This document shows, piece by piece, positions 1-10,647 of a stretch of DNA of 64,000 nt. The notes beneath the pieces are model-generated. The model did not search any database. It worked only from the letters and a program-made list of their open reading frames with translations, and had not been told where the DNA came from. Numbering within the stretch: position 1 is the stretch's first letter; every line of letters begins with the position of its first letter. Origin of the DNA: Rhabditophanes sp. KR3021 (taxonomy: Eukaryota > Nematoda > Chromadorea > Rhabditida > Alloionematidae); assembly GCA_963281155.1 (NCBI GenBank), contig CAUJLY010000002.1, positions 682,001 to 746,000 on the forward strand, in the 5' to 3' direction. A program made the translations under genes and the position numbers.

Positions 1-61
1 AATCAAAATAAAGCATTTTATACTAAACAAACTAATCAACATACAATAAGAACAAATTAAT

Positions 62-535
62 TTAAGGCAATAAAGTTCCTGTGGTGCCACGATCTCTATT
101 TCCATATCCTTGATTTGTAGCATCTTTAGCAATCTCCTGCTTGATGGGATCTAAGTCTTTGTCCAGTTTGTTTTCGTCGAACATATCAGGATATTCGAAG
201 GAATTGCCTTTTGGCATGAAGATAAAGGCGTACTTTTTGTCTTCGTCCTTCCAGACGGCTTTTCTGAATTGTTTGTCGAGAGGTGCGTTCCATGTGATGT
301 CGCCCATTTTGTTTTGGATTCTGACGTCGGCTACAGGGATTTTGTAGATTTTTTCGAGGTACTGCCTGACATCATGTCTTGACATCCTTGGATCCACCTC
401 CAATTTAACACCATTAGGAGGCAATCTTTCTCTTCCACACTTCGGCGTCTGGACAACACGCATCCAAAAATCTGCCAAAAAGACTCTTGTCTGTGGGTTT
501 CCAGGCTGATAAATTCTAGCTACTCTCGAAGACAT
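62..535 (-). CDS. mrpl-23: Mitochondrial ribosomal protein L23 (uL23m)
   Basis: An uninterrupted 157-residue ORF. The N-terminus (SSRVARIYQPGNPQTRVFL) and the following DFWM segment match what I know of nematode mitochondrial L23, a protein of the mitoribosomal large subunit near the exit tunnel. The central part has the L23 fold pattern (basic start, then VRQYLEKIYKIPVADVRIQN). Length fits the family. It is transcribed away from the mL46 gene, with only 183 bp between the two start codons, so the two genes probably share a promoter region. No intron is needed. Family assignment is from recognition, not alignment. Confidence 0.9.
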   Translation of the reverse strand: MSSRVARIYQPGNPQTRVFLADFWMRVVQTPKCGRERLPPNGVKLEVDPRMSRHDVRQYLEKIYKIPVADVRIQNKMGDITWNAPLDKQFRKAVWKDEDKKYAFIFMPKGNSFEYPDMFDENKLDKDLDPIKQEIAKDATNQGYGNRDRGTTGTLLP

Positions 536-718
536 TTTCTAAAACAACAAAAAAAGAAATAATATTTATGTAGAAAAAGCCAATCAAAAGAACTCTAAAA
601 TAACATCTCACAACTCATTTTGTAAATAGACGTTGGCCCAATCTAATTCGCCCAAAGAGTCTAAACGTAACAATTTCATCCAATCCACTACCATTATTTC
701 AAAATATTACTCCCTTCA
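536..718. promoter_or_regulatory. Shared divergent promoter region of uL23m and mL46
   Basis: This 183-bp stretch separates the start codons of two divergently transcribed mitoribosomal genes. It must hold both 5' UTRs and promoters. No TATA box or named motif can be assigned by eye. Co-regulation is inferred from the shared pathway. Confidence 0.5.
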
Positions 719-1649
719 ATGATAGGTATAGCTTTAAAAAGATTCTCGACCCTTCCAGTGAGGCACTTGGCAAGTGGTGCCAGCCTACATGTAACACCCG
801 AACCACGAATTGACGTCATAGCTTCGTTGATTTTGTTTAGAGAACCGATAGTGGCTGCTTCCATGACTTCGATTGAAAGTAAGTATGCAAAGGTTCAGAA
901 GGAGATTGAGGATAGAAACTCGTTGAAATCGGATTTTGAGTTGCAGATGGAGAAGGATGAGATGTAGGTTTTGGGTTTGAGTGGGCTTTTATTAATTTGC
1001 TTTTAGTTTGATGGCTAAGAAAGCTGAATTAGAGGCTCAGGGCAAAGATCTGTCGGAGTTAGAGGGTGAGATGGGTGTTACGGCTGCGATGAAAGAAGAT
1101 GAGTGGAAGAAAAATGCCATGGACATTAGGAATAGATATGGGGGCGAGTCTGGAAAAGAAAATGAGGCAGGCCTAAAAAGTGTGCTTCGATTACCTCAAA
1201 ACAAACTAGTATTTGTAGCAAGGCAGAAGTTCAGGGGTAAAGATGATGCCTATTTATCACCTTGGGTGTTACCACAAACCGATGGAGTGACAATTTCACT
1301 AAGGAAGGTATAGTTTAAATAATTTAAAATAAATTCAAATTTCGTTACTTTCCAGAGCGCTCAACTACTACTCCAAGAACTCTTCTCAGGCTCCGTGACA
1401 GCAGACATCTACGGAAACGCTCCAGTCGCCTTCCACAAATTCAAGTATTCACCCAAAGTCCGCGAAAGACTAGGAAAAGACGAGGCCAATGTCTTCTTCT
1501 ATTCCGCTTATCTTAAAAGCCACCCGGGGGACATACAAATCAACGAACAGATAATCGGAGACTATCAATGGTTGAATTTCAAAGAACTCAAAGAAACAAT
1601 CAAACCCAGAGATTACTACTCCTCAATCAGACCCTTACTCGTCGATTAA
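719..1649 (+). CDS. mrpl-46: Mitochondrial ribosomal protein L46 (mL46, Nudix fold)
   Basis: Three exons join in frame: about 719-963, 1007-1307 and 1356-1649, with 43- and 48-nt GT-AG introns. The product is about 279 residues. It has a short mitochondrial-type N-terminus, a charged helical segment (SIESKYAKVQKEIEDRNSLK), then the Nudix-like core of mL46 (LRLPQNKLVFVARQKFRGKD, WVLPQTDG) and the C-terminal part with YGNAPVAFHKFKYSP and a final WLNFKEL segment. mL46 is a large-subunit mitoribosomal protein that keeps a Nudix fold without hydrolase activity. A polyadenylation-like AATAAAG lies near 1750. The splice phases keep the frame, which supports the model. Confidence 0.87.
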
Positions 1650-1759
1650 TCCTCCATGAAACAAAAAATTAGTTGTTGTTATCAAATTATATTGCCTTTT
1701 AATATGTACCTTTTTTGTTGTCATATATAGATGTTATTTAAATATATAAAATAAAGTCT

Positions 1760-2730
1760 TTCAACAAACATAAACCTACCTTTGTAAATCTAAGTTGTTG
1801 TTTATTATTATATAGATATGGGAGGATGTAGATTGGCTTATATGGGCCAAGAAAGTGTGTAATAAGCTTGTCCGATAGAATCAACGCCCATTACTCTTGT
1901 GAAGTACTACCATCTCTAATATGTATTTTATATATGCATTCTAATGTTATCTTTAAGTTATCTCAAATTTAAACATGTTTTATATCCGAATCTCTTTCTA
2001 TTTTGGAAATTCAATGTTCATCACACTGTAATACAGAACTCGTGCGCTTTGGAAATAGAGAAAAGGTAATTCGAGGTGCACCTTATGTTTTGGATAAGAC
2101 TATTTGTGATTGCTTTGATCACAAAAAAGAAACCCATAAAATGACAGTTTTAGTCATTAGTATTGAATTCATGTATTCGGATCTGGTTAGTGATCGTAGC
2201 TTGTTTTAATTAATATTTCAATTGCATATTCAGCGTAAAAATGACTCTAAAAAGTGATCATGAACATCCGCTTTTACCATTTTGGAAAATTTTATTTTTA
2301 CTAAAATAAAGCTTACTAATGTATTCGTAGTACTTATTCAAAATACGATTAGTCTTTTCATACGTATCATCATCACCCAACTTTTGAGAGATATGGTGAG
2401 GTAAGAGGCAAATGGTGATGATGGCAAAATTGAATTTGTATGGGTTAAAACAGTTATAAATATAATGAGTAAGATACCTATAAAGTAGGCAAATAAAATA
2501 ACATGTCAATATTGATAGTGGAGATGATATTTGTAGTTAGATACTGTTTGATATGATATCAAACTTTTTTGGTGTAAATGATTAGATAATTAAGAATGTT
2601 TTTTGGGTATATGAGCAATCTTTTTGTAGTCTGTCTTAATAGAATAATAAATAATATAATTTCGATTACCTATTTTTTGTGAATTATCTAACAATTTGTT
2701 TGTCTAGTTAGTGGGTAGCTGTGTCTAAGA
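1760..2730. other. Intergenic, no supported gene
   Basis: AT-rich spacer. Short ORFs on both strands (for example 2003-2209 plus and 2258-2509 minus) have no recognisable domain and no convincing splice partners. A perfect short palindrome (gtttgatat-g-atatcaaac) lies near 2547-2565. Nothing else was seen. Confidence 0.4.
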
Positions 2731-5456
2731 ATGAAAATTTTATTGCTTTTCAAATTTCTTTTGATTGGTATTGGAATTGCTGAGGGAGGAAAGGTTTTGG
2801 TTGCTAATTTATTAAATTCTAAATCACATGCAGCTTCTATATATCCTATTGCTAAGAGATTAGCTGAAAGAGGCCATGAAGTTACTTTTTTAACGCTGGG
2901 AACTAAATCTTCTGGAACTTGGAAAGGTGTCGGATTTAAAGAAATTTTATTAAATAGTTCTTTGTTAGATGAAAGTTATGGTTTTGTATTTCAATGGCTA
3001 GCTTTTGAGAATCCCTTTCCAAAGCATTTGCTAAGCTTTTATCAATTTCAAGATGCTTTTTTTAAGAATTATACTAATAATTACGAGTACATGGAGGTAA
3101 TATCACAAAAATACGACCTAGTCATGATAAATGAAGCCCTCATTGGAATGGCTGGTTTAGCTGGAATTTACAATAGAGCCAAATACAATACTACTCTTAT
3201 TACTTTCTCAACGACAGGTAAATTCCCATTTATTCCATCACATTATTAAATAATTTCAGAGTATTATTATCACACCAGTGCAATGAAAGGTTTTCTAATG
3301 GGGGCAAAAATATCAAAAATGGACAATCAAACATAAGTATGACTAAAATTTAGTAGTAATTACATTTTTCAATTAAGAGTTGACCAACCAATTTGATATT
3401 TTTCGGAGAGAGGGTGTATACATCCTCAATTGTAAACTTCCCATGATCAACGTTCTTGACTTGCTTTATAAAATACTCACTCAAAATATATTCCAACTTT
3501 TTTCTCGATTCCTTTCTAGGTACCTTCATCCTTACAACAACTGTTTTGTAATTTGAACCATCTTCTTTCTCTGTATTGACGATTTCCTTCATTCTTGAAA
3601 CGAACGTGATTACCATTAACATGAAGGTTGTAATCGGAAAGATGTTTATTCATTATATCGTGACAATTTGGAGCTGGCATCTTTTTAAAACTGAACTGCA
3701 TGACACCGTTTGCAAGAAATTTCTACTGAATCACCATTATTCACATGCTCCTTAGTTGCCTCTTAGAAGTGAACACATAATCACAGGAGTATTTTCTTTG
3801 TTTCTTAAGTTGTGGTACTTCTGGCTGTTTGATGACATACTTCTGAGTTCTCCAATAATTGCATAAAACAGAGTTCTAACTGATTAACTTGATCACGATG
3901 AGTACATTGAGGAAATCGCAGCTTTCTGTACTCATATCAAGATTAGTTAGTCCCGAAGCATAGGCAATAAAACACTTTTCGATTCCAAGAGCAATGTTAC
4001 CATCATAATAAAGTCACTATTTATTTCCGGCCATTTTACTCCTGCATGGCTTTTAGCATTGTATAGTTGTTTTATTGTAATAACTTTTGGTGTTGAAAAG
4101 GCCAGTCTGTTGATCCTTACAACGTACTCCATTGTACGGACGTAAAATCTAGCTAATTTGGCATGGACAATTACACCATAATTCAAATATTTTTCCTTTT
4201 TACAGGGCACTACTTTTTTGAGATTAGTCAATATGTCACCAAAGCCACCTTCAATGTCCAAGATTTTTACCAGTTAAGACATCTTTAGTGTATGTTATTC
4301 GCTCATTTTGAAGTAGCATTATCTTGATCCTAGTAGTTGGTGACTTAAATTTTAAACACTAAAAGATACTTACAACAAAATTGATAATAAACATACATAA
4401 TTTAAATTGCCAAAATAATTACTAATACAACTCTTAAATACAGGTCTCGAAAGGTCTTATTTAGTTGATCCAAATGCCGTCTACACATACCTCAAACCCT
4501 TTGATCCTCTTTCCTTGTACCACCGCATAAGTATCCTATTTGCCAATTACAAAGATTACATGGCGAATGCTATTAATATTGATAAAGTCTATGGAGATAT
4601 TTATAATCAATTAGGAATTACATTTTCAGTTGCTGAAGTCTATAGGAACTCCACTTTTTACTTAGCTGAATCTTTGGATAAAGTATTTGCCCCTCAACCT
4701 ACGACAGCAAATGTCATTTATTCGGGGTCGTTTTGTGATGAAACTCTTAAAATCGAAGAAACGTTGCTGGAACCTAAGATTAAGAAGTTTGTTGAGGATG
4801 ATGAGTCGATGGGTACGATTTATGTAGCTTTTGGATCTCAGATGCCATGGAAAGGAATGCCCAAGGAGAAAATTCAGGTATTTATTGATACATTTGCTAG
4901 TTTTGAAAGATACCGCTTTGTTTGGAGTATTCAAATTGATTTGAATGAATACAAAGTTCCATCAAATTTATTGGCTGTTAAATGGGTGCAGCAAATGGAA
5001 TTATTGTCTCATCCAAAAACGTTAATCTATATCAACCACGGTGGATTAAAATCATTTAGAGAAGGAATTTGCACCGAAACTCCGATGATCGTCATTCCCT
5101 TCTACTTAGACCAAAGATCCAACGCCGTAACAGGTCAGAATCTCAAAATAGCCGAAAGAGTAGTCAAAACAAATCTAACTTTAGTGGCCATTTCGGATAA
5201 AATCTCCCAATTAATCAACAATCACCAGACTTACTCTACTCAAATAGCAAAAGTAAAGTCCTTTATCATCGATAGAATTATGGGATCCGCGGATGAGGCT
5301 TCTTTCAATGTAGATAAAGTGATTCGAATCAAGATGAAACATCCTAAGTCAAAGGAATTTTGGAAGTTACAAGCTTTGAATATTTGGTTTTATGATAGAT
5401 ACTTTCTTAACGTGTTTATTTATTTTGTTCTTTTTGCTTTGCTTTTGAGTTGGTAA
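2731..5456 (+). CDS. ugt: UDP-glucuronosyltransferase
   Basis: Two exons, about 2731-3217 and 4444-5456, join in phase (ACGACAG|GTCTCG) to give about 499 residues, close to the usual nematode UGT length. An N-terminal signal peptide (KILLLFKFLLIGIGIAEG) leads into the acceptor-binding half, with the family feature LAERGHEVTFLT. The C-terminal half has the UDP-sugar site: GTIYVAFGSQ, KWVQQMELLSHPKT, then INHGGLKSFREGI and PMIVIPFYLDQRSNA. The end is a single hydrophobic segment (LNVFIYFVLFALLLSW), the ER membrane anchor. These enzymes conjugate sugars to lipophilic compounds in the ER lumen. The 1226-nt intron is far longer than other introns here and carries antisense ORF fragments. Confidence 0.93.
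3350..4261 (-). pseudogene. Antisense ORF remnants inside the UGT intron
   Basis: Three minus-strand open stretches lie in the UGT intron (3350-3622, 3516-3701 and 3947-4261). The first two overlap in different frames and could be one reading frame broken by an indel. They show charged, coding-like composition (VRMKVPRKESRKKLEYILS; KHLSDYNLHVNGNHVRF) but I recognise no domain. They could be a decayed nested gene or a mobile-element fragment. No start or splice structure can be defended. Confidence 0.35.
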
Positions 5457-5459
5457 CTT

Positions 5460-6730
5460 GATACTAAATGTTTTTTTGAAGATAGTTTGATTAATAAAGA
5501 TGAAACGTAAATATGAAAGATGAATTTCACTTCATTCAGAAATAAACATCAAATAGAACATCATAATCTCACCGATTTGCTTAGTTATAATTTTGGAATT
5601 AGACATTTTTTGGTATTTTTTAATGTTCTTTTTTAAATTCTCATTATGGGTTTTAAAAGGCTTTCTGAAGTTACACTGACTCGCAACGGCCTAAAAATCG
5701 CGTTGCGGATACTATACTCACTATAACATTAGTTCGCAACGTTTCGAATTCACACAACACGTTCTATTACCAGAACAATAATTCCAGAAACTACTATTAA
5801 ATAAAATTCACTAGAATAAATGTTTTGATTTCAATATATAAAGCAGCTATTCCAAAATTGCCAATCTCGCTTTTCATGATCATTAGACCGCTTCCTCTAC
5901 TATCCATCAATCGGAATAAAATCCACTTTGATGGAACCGAATTTATAAACATACTTATATATTTGTTTACTATTAATCTATTAACTAATTACTTACGTGT
6001 CTATTATGAATATTAGAGAGAGAATTTATGCTAATGGCTTTAAAACAACTACATATTCTTGAAAGATTCATAAAAGATCCTATATAGGGGCTACTTTTGC
6101 TCAAACTAATGTATTAAATTATAACCTTGTTGGAAGATTTGTAAAATGATTAATTATTTTATCAAAAACATCCAACACTTAAAATGATTAGTCTTGAGCA
6201 ACGAGTTAATACAACAGATTCATGTAATAATGAGTTACGTTTAATGGACATCTTTTATAAACTGAAATATAGCAACATTAATGAGATTGAAATAGAAGTA
6301 GCTGAAGATAAGGAATTAAATGGTATAATAAATAATGAATCTAAACATGAACAGTTTATCTCAAATTAAAAGTGCAAATATTTGCATTCTTTTCAAAAAA
6401 CATTTATATAATTCCAATCTTCAACTTGGATGAAATTAATTTTCCATTGCTATCCATTGGATAAAGTAAAGTTTCTTTAAACTTCTAATATTTTGGAAGT
6501 AAGCCACTTCAAAAGTGGAGAAAGATCCTCGATCTTTACTTAATGATTTATTTACACGAATAATTATCACCTAATTGACATGAAATAGCGTCACTTTGAA
6601 GACGAGAACTTTTTAATTCCTGAAAATAAAGAAAATTGCACGGTTCACAAGAGATAATACAAATAATTATTTTTATTAAAACAAAAATGGATACATTAAA
6701 TAAATAGTAAGCAACTTTCATAATAATAAA
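5460..6730. other. Intergenic with small hairpin
   Basis: No supported gene. Near 5680-5770 the motif cgcaacg occurs three times, two copies forming a small inverted pair (cgcaacg ... cgttgcg). Two short plus-strand ORFs (5825-6016 and 6184-6369) have no recognisable features. Confidence 0.35.
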
Positions 6731-6732
6731 GT

Positions 6733-7925
6733 TCATATCGGGCATTTATTATGCGTTTTGGGGTAAATGCGATCAAGTCTCTTTACAAAAGCTCCTTTTT
6801 GTTTACTCAACAGCTTTTTTTTTTCGTTAAATTTTCCAACGGTTCGTACGAATTTTAGTTCCTCCTTTGATTTAAACCCTTGATGGTAAACAAAACAATC
6901 GTTTACTATTAAAAATTTATACCCTGCTCTACAAAGTTCTATTCTATGTGAAGTTTGGGAAAGATGCGGATAAGGCATATCATAATGCAAAGGAATGTCA
7001 GAACGTGTAACTATTTGAGGCTCCCATCTCTTTCCTTTAAAAGGCTGTGCAAATTGAACAGTAGCTACATCCGAATCTTTTATTTTGAACCATTGTGGAA
7101 GTTTAGGAATAGCATGTCCAGTTCGGAAATTTTTAAAGTGGAATTCAGTAGCTAGCTTTGCATTCATCAATTTCTTTAATTCATTCTTATTTTTGACTGG
7201 TTCTTTAATTGAATCATCTACCTCGAAAAACCGCATCACTAAAACCTTCTTCGAGCCAGCTTTTAATTCCTTCCTGGCCAAAGCAGCCATTTTGCTTTCA
7301 AAATGTTCAGAATAAACGTGGTCCAAATCAGTCAAAATCATAAACTCAGTCGTAACTTCTCTTCTACCAATATTCCTCAACACATTAATAGGAAACATCG
7401 AAGCTTTCGTAACCTTTTCCTCAAAAGAACGCTTTTTCATTTCACAAATACTTTCCACCTGTGATTTATTCTTACAATCGACGGAGCTAAGATACTTCAT
7501 CAATTCAGCCTCACTATAATTGGGATACCTAATTTTATAAATAAATTGTACGCTCAACTTCGAATTAACTCCTTTCATATTTTTAAAAGTGCAATAAACA
7601 CATGCGGCTTGTTTACCAATTATCTCATTATCATCTATTAACACACCTATAATCATAGGACCATCCCAATTATTAATAGATCCTTCAATTTTAGGTTTGA
7701 GGTAAAAACTGGAACAAGTAATAACGAGAGTAATCCTGTCTGGTGAGTAAGTATTTGTTGCGTTTAGGATGTTTTTTGCGTAAATGTAATTTTCGTTGAA
7801 TATATTAAAGCCGTTAACTAAATAAGTTGATTAATTTAAAATATATTAAAATTACCTTTTTCAGTGGCAACAACAAAAAACACAAGTTTAAATGAAATTA
7901 ACAATATTTGAAGAAACAACACCAT
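6733..7925 (-). CDS. Glycosyltransferase family 49 (LARGE/B4GAT1-like)
   Basis: Two exons (about 7925-7856 and 7817-6733) join across a 38-nt intron to give about 384 residues. The start is the ATG at 7925, which gives a hydrophobic signal/anchor (MVLFLQILLISFKLVFFVVA). The domain is the Glyco_transf_49 type: PDRITLVITCSS early, a DxD-type metal-binding motif in ILTDLDHVY, and late motifs PQIVTRSDIPLHYD and NDCFVYHQGFK. Family members transfer GlcNAc or glucuronic acid in the Golgi; nematodes carry an expanded set. The exact acceptor cannot be inferred. There are several basic runs at the C-terminus. Confidence 0.85.
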
Positions 7926-8002
7926 CCTACAATAGAAATTTTACAATTTAAGATGGTTAAACAATTTTCCTTATCATTCCCTTGTAGATAGCCTAGATAT
8001 TC

Positions 8003-8248
8003 AATATCTCTTTTTTGCTGGGCAGGGGAGGTATTTAGATATCTGACGAAAAAAATATTACGGACTAAAATACTAATTTACGGAAATTGCGGTTAAGTAG
8101 AAAGAAACTTTAGTTTGCCTTATATGTGCTGACACATACTTTGACTGGTATTTATTTCCTATTATTAAATTCCGTAAAATAAGTCTGAAATCATATTTTT
8201 GTAAAATGTTTAAAGACCTCCCCTGCCGAGCAGAAAAGAAATATCAAA
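8003..8248. mobile_element. MITE-like element with imperfect terminal inverted repeats
   Basis: The left end (gctgggcaggggaggt, 8017-8032) is mirrored by the right end (acctcccctgccgagc, 8216-8231). The similarity continues outward through a T-rich run and inward through a diverged stretch to tattacgg/ttttacgg. There is no coding capacity. A clear target duplication is not visible. Confidence 0.6.
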
Positions 8249-8442
8249 TTTTTATGAAATAGATATTGCTCCGAGGGCATAGGGATAAAAAGTCGGAGAC
8301 CTTGATCTTTTCCAGACTTACTCCAGGAATGAGTCTTAAACTGTTGCACCAGTTTGTAGACCTAAAAAAACTGAGTCGAATGGCATATTTATGAAATTAA
8401 GGGCTTAAGAAGTTTACTTGCTAGAGCGACTAATGATGTAGA

Positions 8443-8760
8443 CTACAAATGGTAAAAAAATAAGATACAACAAATATACATACAATAATTGCATAATTTC
8501 CCTTTAATAAAATGAATGCAAAATTTATCTGTGTGTGATTTGACTAGATTAAAAATATCTTTTATTCGTTGTTTCTTGATGGCATTTTCGGCATTCGACA
8601 TGTTTTTTTCTCGTTTCTTTGCTTCAATACGAGCTTTAGCTGCTGCCAACTTGCCATGTAATTCACCAATCTTAGTCAACAAGTTCATAGAACCTTTCTC
8701 AAATGAGCAATCATTATTAATTATATCTGTAGCAAATTGTTTTTCTTCTTCAACAGTCAT
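8443..8760 (-). CDS. Hypothetical small coiled-coil protein
   Basis: A 105-residue ORF with a strongly helical, charged centre (TKIGELHGKLAAAKARIEAK, then KREKNMSNAENAIKKQR), suggesting a coiled coil. The last 30 or so residues are Cys/Tyr-rich and hydrophobic and may be read-through into an unseen 3' intron or UTR. It lies downstream of the membrane ORF at 8861-9049 and could be part of the same transcript. I do not recognise the family. Confidence 0.4.
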   Translation of the reverse strand: MTVEEEKQFATDIINNDCSFEKGSMNLLTKIGELHGKLAAAKARIEAKKREKNMSNAENAIKKQRIKDIFNLVKSHTDKFCIHFIKGKLCNYCMYICCILFFYHL

Positions 8761-8860
8761 CTTTCAAAATGAACTTTTTTCCAGAATCGACATCCTCCTC
8801 ATAATTATTCATCGACTGTGTAACAACACCTTCTCGTCCTCATCATTCCCAGTCTTCTTC

Positions 8861-9049
8861 TTACCCGTCCATCTTAGTAAGTATAATATTAGGATTAAAA
8901 CTCCTCTTCAGATCAAAACCTTCCTTTCTCTCTAATAATCTTGTCTGCTTGACAAACTTTACTTGCCAATAAGCAATATCAACAACTACAACCCAAAACA
9001 ACGCTAAAATAATCCAAAAATGTGGTTCTTTGACATCTTTAAAGGACAT
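8861..9049 (-). CDS. Hypothetical small single-pass membrane protein or first exon
   Basis: A 62-residue ORF with one transmembrane segment (FWIILALFWVVVVDIAYW), followed by a basic stretch. It ends at a potential donor (gg|gtaag), so it may be the first exon of a longer gene. After the stop, another frame continues with a lysine/acid-rich sequence (KKKTGNDEDEKVLLHSR), which could mean an alternative splice or a frameshift. Function unknown. Confidence 0.4.
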   Translation of the reverse strand: MSFKDVKEPHFWIILALFWVVVVDIAYWQVKFVKQTRLLERKEGFDLKRSFNPNIILTKMDG

Positions 9050-9198
9050 GTCTATAGGAGATCTTCTGATGGAATATTTCTATAAAGTTATTTTAGCTTT
9101 TCTGAATGGTTTTGTGAGACGGAAGATGTGAAGTTATTTTAAAATATGAAAAAGTTATTACATATAAGAAAGAATTATCAAATATTAAGAATAATTCC

Positions 9199-9247
9199 CA
9201 GGTAGGCCAGAAGTAATTTCATTTTCAAATTACCTTTGCCCTACCTG
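9199..9247. repeat. Hairpin-forming inverted repeat
   Basis: Arms caggtaggccagaagtaatt and its near complement (aattacctttgccctacctg) are separated by a short loop. Identity is about 17 of 21 by eye. A GC-rich tract follows that contains the palindrome ccctgcaggg near 9290. Confidence 0.55.
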
Positions 9248-9743
9248 AAAAACCCCACGGGGCCTTTACCACCACTCTGCCTACCGAGCAACCCTGCAGG
9301 GCTTCCTAACTAGTTGCGTATTGTCACATTCTATTATTTTATATATCATTGCCCTAACCTGTGCGTTTTTAAATATTTACTTTGATAGATATTAATCTCC
9401 TTGGTTTATAGTTCAAAGACTGGCATGAGACAAACTATCCTTGCTCAATATCTCTCTTGTTGATTAATTAACATCTTTCATTACTTTAACATTTATAAAA
9501 GCAACACACTTAATCATCTACTAAGTTAATGCTGTTAGATATTATACAATCGAGAAGGGTATAATATAAAGTATTTATTTAATTTAATATGGGATACAAA
9601 TAAAAGGGTCTCTGAGATGGGGAAGAGATGCGCGACAATAAAATGACTTGGAAGGCCATAATCTCACTAATCTACCTGGGATATCAGACAAATACTCTAA
9701 TATTTATATATTTATTTAAATTAAATATTCAACACCATATTTC

Positions 9744-10245
9744 TTAAATGCTGCAATTTTCAATTGCCTTTGTGTTAGGAACAATATTCTCCATTGCCGA
9801 TAACAAGTCCACTTTTATTGGAAGTCTTGAAACTCCAACGTAAGCTTCGGCAATTGTTGGTCTATACTTGGCTCCTACAGGAATAGCAACAGTTTCTTGT
9901 TGAAATTTGCTTGAGTTGAGGGTAAGCAAAACATGACTTGGCGTTTGTTAATTGTCATAACATATGAAGGAGCCAGCGGAAATTGGTTTCTCTTGCCAAT
10001 GCATGTTCCTCCAACAATGTATAATCTCGATCCCCGGTTAATAGAATCATTTTATGTAAATTACAATTTTTTGTATGTCTGATTAAGGATTTAAATAAAT
10101 AAATAAAATAACAGCAGATCTTACATCCTTTTCAAATAATTCCAGGAATTAAATTCAATCCTTCTATTATCTTACTTTCATTTATGTAAGTTATATCTTC
10201 TTCAGTTTGTCTGGCAACACTAATTCTTTCTAAAGTTTCTTCAAA
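9744..10245 (-). pseudogene. Decayed PIF1-type helicase (Helitron-like remnant)
   Basis: Minus-strand fragments in several frames match the C-terminal motifs of PIF1/Helitron helicases in order: TLERISVARQTEEDITYINE, then GKRNQFPLAPSYVMTINKRQ (compare the family pattern RRQFPxxxAxAMTINKSQ), then AYVGVSRLPIKVDLLSAMEN (compare LYVALSRV) and a final short tail. The frames are broken between the pieces, so it is not functional. Upstream (10245-10440) a little more minus-strand sequence may belong to the same relic, but I cannot assign motifs. Family assignment is by motif recognition. Confidence 0.55.
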
Positions 10246-10647
10246 TTTGATGTCATTTTGTTGTCTAAAATTGTTGAGTCAATTCATAAGATTGAAACTC
10301 TTCAAACAAGTTTGGGGTGGCCCAATTGATCCAAAAATGGCATTTGCTACATTCGTAGGTGCGATTCTATCAGCATACCTAATATTCATCAAAATATTGT
10401 ACATAATGAAATACACATCACGTATTGTCATATAATAAAATGTGTTGTCATGCAATACCTTTTGAAATAAAAAATTGCCTACAAACTACGTTCCCTCACC
10501 CACAAGAAAGATGTGTGTATGTGTTTGTATGGATGTGGTGAGAAGAAACATTCGTAAGTGAGTCTTGGTAGAGAGACATATTATCAGTTTTCAATAAATT
10601 GGTTCGAGTCTGGTTTATTCTAATTTTGGGTTTTATTAAGTACTAGG

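Noticed and set aside
8516..8935. 139-codon plus-strand ORF
   Set aside because: It is antisense to two better minus-strand ORFs with coiled-coil and membrane features, and shows no domain.
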